DNA from: Kineococcus terrestris
Lineage (GTDB): Bacteria; Actinomycetota; Actinomycetes; Actinomycetales; Kineococcaceae
Reading direction: 5' to 3' (one strand)
DNA: 64,000 nt
Assembly: GCF_041020765.1 (NCBI RefSeq)
Contig: NZ_JBEUEJ010000021.1
Under the pieces are notes generated by a model. It was not told the origin of the DNA. It saw nothing but the letters and a program-made list of their open reading frames with translations, and made no database searches. Positions 24,225-32,257 of this stretch are shown here, one piece after another; position 1 is the stretch's first letter; each line of letters begins with the position of its first letter. A program made the position numbers and the translations under genes.

Positions 24225-24302
24225 GGCGCCCGCGCGCCCGTCCCGCCGGGCCGCACGGGTGGTGCGCGTTGCTCCGTCCGGGGGACGGGGCCTCAAGGAC
24301 GT

Positions 24303-24316
24303 CGAGAACGATCTCG
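24303..24316. promoter_or_regulatory. Short inverted repeat upstream of a hypothetical gene
   Basis: CGAGA and TCTCG flank ACGA in the locally AT-rich 143-bp gap before the gene at 24367. It could be an operator. No confident -10 was found. Confidence 0.25.
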
Positions 24317-24366
24317 CTCAGGGTTCACACTGATTGACACAGCGTCACCAAAGTCAGGAGCCCGTG

Positions 24367-24825
24367 ATGCGCCTCGGATCCGCCCTCGTCCCCCCCGCCG
24401 CCCGCGGCACCACCGCCGTCGACCGGCTCGCCACCGTGCGCCCCGCGCAGCGCATCACGCCGGACTACGTCGACGAGGACCCGATCGACGCCCTCACCGT
24501 GTCCGACCGCGCGCTGCTGTGGCACCTGTACGGCGGGTTCGACCCCTCCGGCCGCGACGCCGACCGCCCGGAGGAGCTGCGCGACGACGTCGTGCGCGAC
24601 CGCCTGCGCAGCACCCCCGCCGCGCAGCTGGCCGCCGAGATCGCCCGCGAGCGCGCCCACGGCACCGTCTCCGGCGGGCGCGACCTGACCGCCGAGGACG
24701 TGCGCCGCGCCATCGGCCACCTCACCCTCACCTCCCCGGACCCCGTGCCCGTCGAGGTGCAGCTGCGGCTGTGGGCGTTCTTCGCCGGCGACGACCGCGC
24801 CGGGCGCCTGGACGTCGTCCTCTGA
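24367..24825 (+). CDS. Hypothetical protein
   Basis: Soluble 152-residue protein with no recognised domain. It contains ITPDYVDEDPIDALTVSDRALLWHLYG and a mainly helical, charged remainder. ATG 24367 has GGAG 6 nt upstream. In-frame TTG 24334 is unlikely because it precedes that ribosome site. A three-copy 9-bp repeat begins at its stop codon (24824-24850). Confidence 0.65.
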   Translation: MRLGSALVPPAARGTTAVDRLATVRPAQRITPDYVDEDPIDALTVSDRALLWHLYGGFDPSGRDADRPEELRDDVVRDRLRSTPAAQLAAEIARERAHGTVSGGRDLTAEDVRRAIGHLTLTSPDPVPVEVQLRLWAFFAGDDRAGRLDVVL

Positions 24826-24850
24826 GTCCTCCGAGTCCTGTGAGTCCTCT
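24824..24850 (+). repeat. 9-bp intergenic tandem repeat (3 units)
   Basis: GAGTCCT followed by two variable bases is repeated three times directly after the stop codon of the hypothetical gene, overlapping the stop by two bases. Confidence 0.75.
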
Positions 24851-24895
24851 GGCACCCGGGTCCCCGGGGAGCCCGGCCGGTGGCAGGGTGAGGGG

Positions 24896-25576
24896 GTGCG
24901 CCTCCTCCTCGTCCGCCACGGGCAGAGCCCGTCCAACGTGGCGCACCTGCTCGACACGCAGGTGCCCGGCCCCGCGCTGACCGACGTCGGCCGCGAGCAG
25001 GCGCAGGCCCTCGTCGGCCTGCTCGGCGACGAGGGGATCGGCCTGGTCACCTCCTCCCCGCAGACCCGCGCCCGGCAGACCGCCGCGCCGCTGGCCGCCG
25101 CCCTGGGCCTGGACGTGGAGGTCGTCGAGGGCCTGGAGGAGATCGCCGCGGGCGAGCTGGAGATGCGCGGCGACGAGCCCGCCGTCCGCGCCTACCTCGG
25201 CGTCGTCGGCTCCTGGCTGACCGGCGACCTGGACGTGCCGATGCCCGGCGCCGCCGACGGGAACGCCTTCTTCGCCCGCTACGACGCCGCCGTCGGGCGG
25301 GTCGTGGCCCGCGCCCGCGAGCTCGGCACCGGTGTCGCGGTCGCCACCAGCCACGGCGCCGCGATCCGCTGCTGGACGGGCGCGCGGGTGCGCAACCTGT
25401 CCGCGGAGTACGTCGTCGCCACCGGCCTGCTCAACACCGGCTGCGTCGCGCTGGAGGGCGAGCCGGAGACCGGCTGGACCGCCACGAGCTGGATGGGCGC
25501 CGCCCTGGACCCCGAGCGCGCCGAGGCCGCCGGCGCCGGCCCGGCCGGCGAGCCCGCCGCGCCCTCGGTGTTCTGA
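24896..25576 (+). CDS. Histidine phosphatase family protein
   Basis: Phosphoglycerate-mutase-like phosphatase of 226 residues. The catalytic RHG (residues 7-9 in LLLVRHGQSPSN) is at the N-terminus, and the second histidine is in TSHGAA near residue 153. Substrate unknown. GTG 24896 lacks a clear Shine-Dalgarno; CAGGGT 6 nt upstream resembles a leaderless -10. The kinase gene starts 3 nt after its stop, implying an operon. Confidence 0.88.
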   Translation: MRLLLVRHGQSPSNVAHLLDTQVPGPALTDVGREQAQALVGLLGDEGIGLVTSSPQTRARQTAAPLAAALGLDVEVVEGLEEIAAGELEMRGDEPAVRAYLGVVGSWLTGDLDVPMPGAADGNAFFARYDAAVGRVVARARELGTGVAVATSHGAAIRCWTGARVRNLSAEYVVATGLLNTGCVALEGEPETGWTATSWMGAALDPERAEAAGAGPAGEPAAPSVF

Positions 25577-25579
25577 GCC

Positions 25580-26230
25580 GTGGACGCGCTGCGGACGGGC
25601 ACCGCCGACCTCGTCGCGCGGGCCGCCGCGCTCGCCGAGCGCGGACCCCGCACCGTGCTGGGCCTGGTCGGCCCGCCGGGGGCGGGCAAGTCGACGCTGG
25701 CCGCCGCGCTCGTGGACGCCCTCGGGCCGCGGCGCGCGGTCCTCGTGCCGATGGACGGCTTCCACCTGGCCGACGCCGTCCTCGGCGCGCTGGGCCGCCG
25801 GGCGCGCAAGGGCGCCCCCGACACCTTCGACGCCGGCGGGTACGCCGCGCTGCTGCGCCGGCTGCGGGCCCAGCCGGGCGCCGGCCCGGAGGACGAGGTC
25901 GTCTACGCGCCGGAGTTCCGCCGCGAGATCGAGGAGCCCGTCGGCTCGGCGCTGCCCGTGCCGCGCGACGTCCCGCTCGTGGTCACCGAGGGCAACTACC
26001 TGCTGCTGCGCGAGGGGCCGTGGGCGGCGCTGGAGGGGCTGCTCGACGAGACCTGGTACCTGGAGGTCCCGCCGGCGGTGCGCCTGCCCCGCCTGGTGGC
26101 CCGCCACGAGCGCTTCGGGCGCGCGCCGGAGGCGGCGCGCGCGTGGGCGGAGGGCAGCGACGAGGCCAACGCCGGCGTCGTGGCCGCCGGCCGGGACCGC
26201 GCGGACCTCGTCGTGGTGCTCGACGACTGA
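25580..26230 (+). CDS. P-loop nucleoside/pantothenate kinase-like protein
   Basis: 216-residue kinase of the uridine kinase/CoaA superfamily. Walker A is GPPGAGKST (about residues 31-39), MDGFHLAD follows as the substrate-side motif, and EGNYLLL is the later strand typical of this group (FrcK/YggC-like). It would phosphorylate a small sugar, nucleoside or vitamin. GTG 25580 starts 3 nt after the phosphatase stop. Confidence 0.82.
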   Translation: MDALRTGTADLVARAAALAERGPRTVLGLVGPPGAGKSTLAAALVDALGPRRAVLVPMDGFHLADAVLGALGRRARKGAPDTFDAGGYAALLRRLRAQPGAGPEDEVVYAPEFRREIEEPVGSALPVPRDVPLVVTEGNYLLLREGPWAALEGLLDETWYLEVPPAVRLPRLVARHERFGRAPEAARAWAEGSDEANAGVVAAGRDRADLVVVLDD

Positions 26231-26286
26231 CCCGGCCCGGTGCCCGTCCGTCACGCCGGTCCCGCGCGTCCCGTCCGTCCCACCCG

Positions 26287-26315
26287 TTGCGCTCGCCGCG
26301 CACCGCTGCCAGGCT
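26287..26315 (+). promoter_or_regulatory. Candidate promoter of the gamma-glutamyltransferase gene
   Basis: TTGCGC (26287-26292) and CAGGCT (26310-26315) are 17 nt apart, resembling actinobacterial TTGACN/TAGGNT promoters. ATG 26362 follows about 40 nt after the expected start. Confidence 0.4.
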
Positions 26316-26361
26316 CCGCGCACCGCACGCCCGCGGACCGCCCGTGACGAGAGGCGCCGTC

Positions 26362-28275
26362 ATGACCGTGACGCAGCAGCCCACGACCCCCCGCCCGAGC
26401 GCCCGCGCCCGGCTGTCCGCCGCGGCCCTCGCGCTGTGCACCGGCCTCGGCCTGAGCGCGCTGGCCCCCGCCTCCGCGGCACCCCCGCAGCCGTCACCGC
26501 CGCCGCTGCCGGCGCCGCCCGCGCCACCGGCCCCGGAGCGGCCGCCGGGCAGCGTGCCCGGCCTGGACAAGGTCCCCGTCGCCACCGGCTACGGCGGCGC
26601 GGTCGCCAGCGTCGACGCCGACGCGACCGCCGCCGGCCTGGACGTCCTGCGCCGCGGCGGCAACGCCGTCGACGCCGCCGTCGCCACCGCGGCCGCGCTC
26701 GGGGTCACCGAGCCGTACTCGGCCGGTGTCGGCGGGGGAGGGTTCTTCCTCTCCTACGACGCCGCCAGCGGCACCGTCACCTCGATCGACGGCCGCGAGG
26801 CCGCGCCCGCCTCCCTGGCCCCCGACGCCTTCGTCGACCCCGCCACCGGCGAGCCGTACCCGTTCGCCGAGCTCGTGGCCAGCACCCTGTCCGTCGGCGT
26901 CCCCGGCACCCCGGCCACCTGGGAGCGGGCGCTGGCGGAGTCCGGGACGATGTCGCTCGCGCAGGTGCTGTCCGGCCCGCGGGCACTGGCCGAGCGCGGG
27001 TTCACCGTCGACGAGACGTTCCGGCAGCAGACCCTCGACAACGCCGGGCGCTTCGCCGGCTTCACCTCCACCGCCGAGCTGTTCCTGCCCGGCGGCGACG
27101 CGCCGCAGGTCGGCTCGACGTTCCGCAACCCCGACCTGGCGCAGACGTACCGGCTGCTGGCCGAGCAGGGCACCGCCGCCCTGTACGCCGGGGAGCTGGG
27201 CCGCGCCGTCGTCGACACCGTCGCGCACCCGCCCGTGGCCGACGGCGTCGAGCGCGAGGTGCTGCGCGGCGGGATGACGCTGGCGGACCTGGCCGCCTAC
27301 CGGGCCGTGGACCGCGCGCCCACGCGCGTCGAGCACGGCGACGTCGAGGTGTACGGCACGGCACCCCCCTCCAGCGGCGGCAGCACCGTCGGCGAGGCCC
27401 TGAACATCCTCGCCCAGCTGCCCGGCGACGACGGGATGCACAGCGGGGCGGACCTCGAGCACTTCCGGCTGGAGGCCGCGGCCCTGGCCTTCGCCGACCG
27501 CAACCGCTGGGTCGGCGACCCCGACGTGCAGGACGTGCCCCTGGCCGAGCTGCTGTCGCCGGCCTTCGCGGCCTCCCGCGCCTGCCTGGTGGACGGCGAG
27601 CGGGCGCTGCCGCGGCCCGTGGCCCCGGGCGCGCTGGGCGCCGACGGCACCTGCGCCACCGACGGCGAGGCCGCCGAGGGCGCCGTCGAGGGCCCGTCCA
27701 CCACCCACCTGGTCACCGCCGACGCGGCGGGGAACGTCGTCTCCTACACGCTGACCATCGAGCAGACCGGCGGCAGCGGGATCGTCGTGCCCGGGCGCGG
27801 GTTCCTGCTGAACAACGAGCTGACCGACTTCAACGCCGTGCCCGCCGTCGAGGGCGTGCCCGACCCGAACCTGCCCGGGCCCGGCAAGCGGCCGCGCAGC
27901 TCGATGGCCCCCACGATCGTGCTGCGCGACGGGCGGCCGTTCCTGGCGCTGGGCTCGCCCGGCGGCGCCACCATCATCGGCACCGTCTACGGGATCCTCG
28001 TGGACCGCCTGCACCGCGGGCTGGACCTGCCCGCGGCCGTCGCCGCGCCCCGCGTCTCGGAGCAGAACCGCGCGGCCGGTGCCGCCGCCGAACCGGCCTA
28101 CGTCGACTCCGACCTCGGCCGGGAGGTGGTCGCGCGCGGGCACGTGCTCGTGCCGACCGCCGAGATCGGCGCGGCCGCCGCGCTGGAGCTCCTCGACGAC
28201 GGGCGCGTGCAGGCCGTCGCCGAGCCGGTGCGCCGCGGCGGCGGGTCCGCGGGGGTCGTGCGCCCGGCGGACTGA
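26362..28275 (+). CDS. ggt: Secreted gamma-glutamyltransferase
   Basis: 637-residue exported enzyme that cleaves or transfers gamma-glutamyl groups from glutathione-like compounds. The N-terminus has a signal peptide (to about residue 40, ending near ASA-AP) and a Pro-rich linker. The proenzyme self-cleaves before Thr447 of GPSTTHLVT, the beginning of the small subunit. A late GSPGGATIIGTV provides the conserved Gly-Gly oxyanion region. ATG 26362 was chosen because the signal peptide starts there. Confidence 0.92.
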   Translation: MTVTQQPTTPRPSARARLSAAALALCTGLGLSALAPASAAPPQPSPPPLPAPPAPPAPERPPGSVPGLDKVPVATGYGGAVASVDADATAAGLDVLRRGGNAVDAAVATAAALGVTEPYSAGVGGGGFFLSYDAASGTVTSIDGREAAPASLAPDAFVDPATGEPYPFAELVASTLSVGVPGTPATWERALAESGTMSLAQVLSGPRALAERGFTVDETFRQQTLDNAGRFAGFTSTAELFLPGGDAPQVGSTFRNPDLAQTYRLLAEQGTAALYAGELGRAVVDTVAHPPVADGVEREVLRGGMTLADLAAYRAVDRAPTRVEHGDVEVYGTAPPSSGGSTVGEALNILAQLPGDDGMHSGADLEHFRLEAAALAFADRNRWVGDPDVQDVPLAELLSPAFAASRACLVDGERALPRPVAPGALGADGTCATDGEAAEGAVEGPSTTHLVTADAAGNVVSYTLTIEQTGGSGIVVPGRGFLLNNELTDFNAVPAVEGVPDPNLPGPGKRPRSSMAPTIVLRDGRPFLALGSPGGATIIGTVYGILVDRLHRGLDLPAAVAAPRVSEQNRAAGAAAEPAYVDSDLGREVVARGHVLVPTAEIGAAAALELLDDGRVQAVAEPVRRGGGSAGVVRPAD

Positions 28276-28294
28276 GCGGCGGGAGGATGGGGCG

Positions 28295-29080
28295 GTGAGC
28301 GAGACGATCCCCACCGGCCGCCTGTTCGACGTGGCGGGGCGCACCGCCCTGGTCACCGGGTCCAGCCGCGGCATCGGCCGCGCGCTGGCCCGGGGGCTGC
28401 TGGAGGCCGGCTGCACCGTCGTCGTCAACGGCCGCCACCCCGACGCCGTGGCCGACGCCGCCCGCGAGCTGGCGCAGGAGACCGGTGGCACCACCCACCC
28501 GTGCGCCTTCGACGTCACCGACCCCGACGCCGTCGAGGCGGCCGTGGCCCGCCTGGAGGACGAGGCCGGCCCGCTGGACGTGCTCGTCAACAACACCGGG
28601 ATGCAGCAGCGGGCGCCGTTCACCGAGTTCTCCTCCGCGGACTGGCAGAAGATGCTGGACACCAACCTGTCCAGCGCGTTCTACGTCGCGCGCGCCGTGG
28701 CCAACCGGATGGTCCCCCGCGGCCGCGGCAAGATCGTCAACGTCCTGTCGGTGCAGAGCGAGCTGGCCCGCCCCGGCATCGCCCCCTACTCGGCGACCAA
28801 GGGCGGGCTGAAGATGCTCACCCGCGGCATGTGCGCCGACCTCGCCGGGCACGGCATCTGCGTCAACGGCCTGGGCCCCGGCTACTTCGCCACCGAGCTG
28901 ACCGCCCCGCTCGTGGCGGACGAGACGTTCAGCGCGTGGGTCGCCCAGCGCACCCCCGCCGGGCGGTGGGGGCGCGTGGAGGAGCTCGTCGGGCCGCTGC
29001 TGTTCCTGTGCTCGCCGGCCTCCGACTTCGTCAACGGGCAGGTCCTGCACGTCGACGGCGGCATGCTGGCGGTCCTGTGA
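28295..29080 (+). CDS. Short-chain dehydrogenase, gluconate 5-dehydrogenase-like
   Basis: Classical SDR of 261 residues. GSSRGIG binds NAD(P), NNTGMQQRAPFTEF contains the N-N-x-G motif in the form typical of gluconate 5-dehydrogenases, and YSATKGG carries the catalytic Tyr and Lys. It likely interconverts gluconate and 5-ketogluconate. GTG 28295 follows GGGAGG. Its stop overlaps the idonate-type dehydrogenase gene, matching the idnO-idnD partnership. Confidence 0.85.
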   Translation: MSETIPTGRLFDVAGRTALVTGSSRGIGRALARGLLEAGCTVVVNGRHPDAVADAARELAQETGGTTHPCAFDVTDPDAVEAAVARLEDEAGPLDVLVNNTGMQQRAPFTEFSSADWQKMLDTNLSSAFYVARAVANRMVPRGRGKIVNVLSVQSELARPGIAPYSATKGGLKMLTRGMCADLAGHGICVNGLGPGYFATELTAPLVADETFSAWVAQRTPAGRWGRVEELVGPLLFLCSPASDFVNGQVLHVDGGMLAVL

Positions 29081-30132
29081 GCGCGGGGGAGGGCCTGGTG
29101 GACGTGGTGGAGGACCTGGCGGTCGTCGTGCACGGGGCCGGGGACCTGCGCGTCGAGCCGCGGCCGGTGCGCGCCCCGGCCGCCGACGAGGCCGTCGTGC
29201 GCGTCGCCTACGGCGGGGTGTGCGGCTCGGACCTGCACTACGTGGCCGAGGGGCGCGTGGGGGAGTCGGTGCTGCGCGAGCCGATGGTGCTGGGTCACGA
29301 GGTCGTCGGCACCGTCGAGCGGGCCGCCGCCGACGGGTCGGGGCCCGGCGCCGGCACGCCCGTGGCCGTGCACCCGGCCGGGACGAGCGACCCGTCCGCC
29401 CCGCACCCGCCGGGGCGCCCGAACCTGTCCCCGGCCGTGACGTACCTGGGCTCCGCGGCCCGGCACCCGCACGTCGACGGCGCCTTCGCCCGCCGGGTGG
29501 TGCTGCCCTCGTCGATGCTGCGGCCGCTGCCGGCCGGGCTGGACCTGGAGCGGGCCGCGCTGGCCGAGCCGGCGGCCGTCGCCTGGCACGCCGTCGCCCG
29601 CGCCGGGGACGTCGCCGGGAAGCGCGCGCTCGTCGTCGGGTGCGGGCCCATCGGGCTGCTGTGCGTGGCCGTCCTGCTGCGCGCGGGCGCCCGCGAGGTC
29701 GTCGTCACCGACGTGCAGGAGGCGGCGGCGCAGCGGGCGCTGGCGCTGGGGGCGGCGCGCGCGGTGCCGGCCCGCGACGCGGGGGCCGTCGCCGCGGTCG
29801 GCGCCGACGTCGTCCTGGAGTCCTCCGGGGCGCCCGCGGGGTTCGCCTCCGCGGTGGCCGGCGCGGCCCGCGGCGGTGTCCTCGTCATGGTGGGGCTGCA
29901 GCCGCCGGGGGCGGTGGCCGTCCCGCTGGCGCGCGCGATCAGCGCCGAGCTGGACCTGCGCGGCAGCTTCCGGTTCGTGGAGGAGATCACCGACGTGCTG
30001 GCGGCGCTGGCCGACGGCTCGCTGGCCGTGGACGGGATCGTCACGCACACCGTCGACGTCGCCGACGCGCACCGCGCCTTCGAGGTCGCCCGCGACTCCG
30101 CGGCCTCCGGCAAGGTCCTCCTGCGCTTCTGA
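29077..30132 (+). CDS. L-idonate 5-dehydrogenase-like zinc-type alcohol dehydrogenase
   Basis: Medium-chain dehydrogenase of 351 residues. Catalytic zinc ligands are Cys49 (GVCGSD) and His74-Glu75 (GHEVVG); the NAD fold has VVGCGPIGLL. YLGSAARHPHVDGAF resembles IdnD proteins. The structural-zinc lobe, normally with four cysteines, has none here: residues about 105-125 are Pro/Ser/Ala-rich. It is translationally coupled to the gluconate 5-dehydrogenase-like gene. An L-idonate to 5-ketogluconate to gluconate route is therefore plausible. Confidence 0.82.
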   Translation: MSAGEGLVDVVEDLAVVVHGAGDLRVEPRPVRAPAADEAVVRVAYGGVCGSDLHYVAEGRVGESVLREPMVLGHEVVGTVERAAADGSGPGAGTPVAVHPAGTSDPSAPHPPGRPNLSPAVTYLGSAARHPHVDGAFARRVVLPSSMLRPLPAGLDLERAALAEPAAVAWHAVARAGDVAGKRALVVGCGPIGLLCVAVLLRAGAREVVVTDVQEAAAQRALALGAARAVPARDAGAVAAVGADVVLESSGAPAGFASAVAGAARGGVLVMVGLQPPGAVAVPLARAISAELDLRGSFRFVEEITDVLAALADGSLAVDGIVTHTVDVADAHRAFEVARDSAASGKVLLRF

Positions 30133-30150
30133 CCCCCGCGCCCCTCACCT

Positions 30151-30200
30151 CCACCGTGATCATGCGCGGTTGAACGCTCGACCATCCATGATCACGGTGG
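30151..30200. repeat. Nested intergenic palindrome, copy B
   Basis: Outer arms CCACCGTGATCATG (30151-30164) and CATGATCACGGTGG (30187-30200) pair perfectly around a 22-nt centre holding GGTTGA (30168-30173) and TCGACC (30178-30183), again set 3 nt in from the arms. It has the same architecture as 21154-21205 and again lies just after a stop codon between convergent genes. Confidence 0.9.
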
Positions 30201-30221
30201 GGGAGGAGAGGGGGACGCCGG

Positions 30222-30335
30222 TCAGGGGGCGCGGTCGGCGTCGGCGACCTCCTCCTCGGGGCGCGGCGGCACGGTCTCGTCGTCCTCCAGCGCGGGGACG
30301 GGCGGGTCGGCGGGGTCCACGGGCGGTGTGCTCAC
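30222..30335 (-). CDS. Very small acidic Pro-rich hypothetical protein
   Basis: 37-residue product, rich in Pro, Asp and Glu, starting at GTG 30335. No domain or membrane segment. Its coding character rests only on codon pattern and position, so it may not be translated. A longer reading to 30440 adds Arg-rich residues that look non-coding. Confidence 0.3.
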   Translation of the reverse strand: MSTPPVDPADPPVPALEDDETVPPRPEEEVADADRAP

Positions 30336-30461
30336 CCTGCGCAGGCTAGGGCGCAGGACGGTCCGCGGCCCGGTGCAACCGTCCGGCGCCCCGCCGCGTC
30401 GTAGCCCGCGGTCGCCCCGCCGCGAGGCGGCCGACCGCACGCCGCCACCGCAGGAGGACCC

Positions 30462-30860
30462 GTGTCCCGCACCCCCCGGACCAGCACCCGCACCGCCGCG
30501 CGCGGTGCCGCCGCCGTCCTCGCCCTCGGCCTGCTCGCCGCCGCCCCGGCCTCGGCGTCGTCCCCCGCCGCCGACCCCGCCGCCCCCGCCGTCGACCCCG
30601 CGCTCGTCGCGGCGGTCGCCGCGAGCCCGTTCACCGACGGCGTGCCCGACGGCGCGTGGACCGTCACCGACGTGCGCACCGCCGGCGACGTGTGGGCCGC
30701 CGCCGCGCTGGAGCCGGTGGACCCGCAGGCGCTGGACCCGGCGACCGCGCTGCTGCGCGCGACCCCGGACGGCTGGGAGGTCGTCGACCTGGGCACCGCG
30801 CAGGTCGGCTGCGGCACCGCGCCCGACGCCGTGCTGCCCGCCCTCGGCCTGCTCTGCTGA
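30462..30860 (+). CDS. Small secreted protein (hypothetical)
   Basis: 132-residue precursor with a Sec-type signal peptide (RGAAAVLALGLLAAAPASA-S) and a mature domain of about 98 residues. Two cysteines near the C-terminus (VGCG and the final Cys) could form a disulfide. No family recognised. GTG 30462 has AGGAGG at good spacing. It converges on the acetamidase gene with 16 bp between stops. Confidence 0.75.
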   Translation: MSRTPRTSTRTAARGAAAVLALGLLAAAPASASSPAADPAAPAVDPALVAAVAASPFTDGVPDGAWTVTDVRTAGDVWAAAALEPVDPQALDPATALLRATPDGWEVVDLGTAQVGCGTAPDAVLPALGLLC

Positions 30861-30880
30861 GGGCGGGCGCGCCCGCTCAG
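30857..30880. terminator. Hairpin formed by two convergent stop codons
   Basis: CTGAG (30857-30861) and CTCAG (30876-30880) pair, with an inner CGGGCG/CGCCCG stem and a two-base bulge. The arms contain the TGA of the plus gene and the stop of the minus gene. It probably serves as a compact bidirectional terminator. Confidence 0.4.
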
Positions 30881-32133
30881 CGCAGGCCGTCGAAGTCCGC
30901 CTTGCGGATCGTGGCGTGCACGCCCGTCGTGCGGTCCACGACCTGCGAGACGTGGAAGTCCGCGGCCGCGCTGAGGTACGTGTACGCGAGCGGGCCGGGC
31001 ATGCCGAGGTCCTCGGTGAGGAACCTCACCGCCTGGCGCACCGCGGTGCGCATCGCCTCGTCGAGGTCGGTCTCCTGCCCGTCGACCGGCCCGTCGGGGT
31101 CGCTCAGGCCCAGCGGGATCCAGTGCTCGGGCGTCTCGGCGAACGGGTAGTCGGCCGTGCCGGCCGGCGCCCCGTCGCCGGGGCGGACGACGGACAGGCG
31201 CAGCGTGGCGCGCAGCGAGCCCTCCATCGCCGTCAGCGCCACCTCGCCGTGGCCCTGCGCCATGTGCGGGTCGCCGACGGAGAACATGGCGCCGGGCACC
31301 CGCACCGGCAGGTACAGCGTCGAGCCGACCGTGAGGTCCTTGATGTCGAGGTTGCCGCCGGCGTCGGTGGGCGGGACGGAGTCGACGAGCGCGGAGGTGT
31401 CGCGGGCCACCCCCATCAGCCCGAGGAAGGGGCCCAGCGGGAAGCGCGCGGGCACCGGGCCGGGCATCGCGCCGACCAGCGCGCCGCCGCGGGCCTCCAC
31501 GGCCGTGAAGACGCTGACGTTGCCGCCGGGGTTGAACCACTCGGCGAGCGAGGGGTCGCCCACCCACGCCTCCGGGTACTCCCCGGGCAGCGACCCGCGG
31601 CCGTGCCGGTTGGAGACGACGCCGTAGGGCACGCGCAGCGCCAGGTCGAGGACCTCGACCTTGAGCACGTCGCCCGGCTCCGCGCCCGCGACGGCGACGG
31701 GGCGGTTGACCACGTGCGGGCCGGGACCGTCGTGGGGGACGGTCGCGGCGATGGCCGCCGCGTCGTCGAGGACGTCGGTCGCGGCCACGCCGAAGCCGCT
31801 GAAGTACGCGCGGGGGTCCTGGCCCTGGTCCTCGAGGATGCCCTCGTGGGAGACGGTGTCGAGGGTGACGACGTCGCCGGAGGAGACGACGGCGACGGGT
31901 TCGGTGTCGCGGTTGGGCAGCCGGCCCCACAGCACGTTCTCCGGGGTGCTGGGCACGTACAGGCCGCGCACGGGCCCCTGCCCGGACTGCAGCACGCGCG
32001 GCGACCACGGCCTGCCGCGGCGGCCGGGGTGGGCGTGGGCGGGCACGGAGGTCGCGGCGAGGGCGCCCGCGCCGGCGGACAGGCCGGCGGCGGCGCGCAG
32101 GAGGGAGCGGCGGGCGGGGGCGGGCAGCGTCAT
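30877..32133 (-). CDS. Exported acetamidase/formamidase-family protein
   Basis: 418-residue member of the FmdA/AmdA family, which hydrolyses short amides to ammonia and acid. Family segments include FSVGDPHMAQGHGEVALTAME and the early SGDVVTLDTVSHEG. Unlike the usual cytosolic enzymes, it begins with a twin-arginine signal (ARRSLLRAAAGLSAGAG) and a cleavage-like VPAHA, so it is probably folded and exported. ATG 32133 is the start of that signal. No amide transporter is adjacent. Confidence 0.85.
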   Translation of the reverse strand: MTLPAPARRSLLRAAAGLSAGAGALAATSVPAHAHPGRRGRPWSPRVLQSGQGPVRGLYVPSTPENVLWGRLPNRDTEPVAVVSSGDVVTLDTVSHEGILEDQGQDPRAYFSGFGVAATDVLDDAAAIAATVPHDGPGPHVVNRPVAVAGAEPGDVLKVEVLDLALRVPYGVVSNRHGRGSLPGEYPEAWVGDPSLAEWFNPGGNVSVFTAVEARGGALVGAMPGPVPARFPLGPFLGLMGVARDTSALVDSVPPTDAGGNLDIKDLTVGSTLYLPVRVPGAMFSVGDPHMAQGHGEVALTAMEGSLRATLRLSVVRPGDGAPAGTADYPFAETPEHWIPLGLSDPDGPVDGQETDLDEAMRTAVRQAVRFLTEDLGMPGPLAYTYLSAAADFHVSQVVDRTTGVHATIRKADFDGLR

Positions 32134-32245
32134 GGGCGCACACCACCACGGCGCTGTGAAGGTCCTGTGTCGGTCGCGTTGCCCCCGTGTTTCCCGCCCC
32201 GGCAGCAGCGGCGACCCGCCGTGCGGGGACGCGCCCGCCGGCCGG

Positions 32246-32251
32246 TACCGT
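32246..32251 (+). promoter_or_regulatory. Leaderless -10 box of the ThrE-like gene
   Basis: TACCGT (TANNNT) ends 6 nt before GTG 32258, and no Shine-Dalgarno is visible. Confidence 0.55.
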
Positions 32252-32257
32252 CGCCCC

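Noticed and set aside
24334..24366. TTG start or TTGACA -35 box before the hypothetical gene
   Set aside because: The ribosome site GGAG lies downstream of the TTG, and no -10 hexamer is found 16-18 nt after TTGACA.
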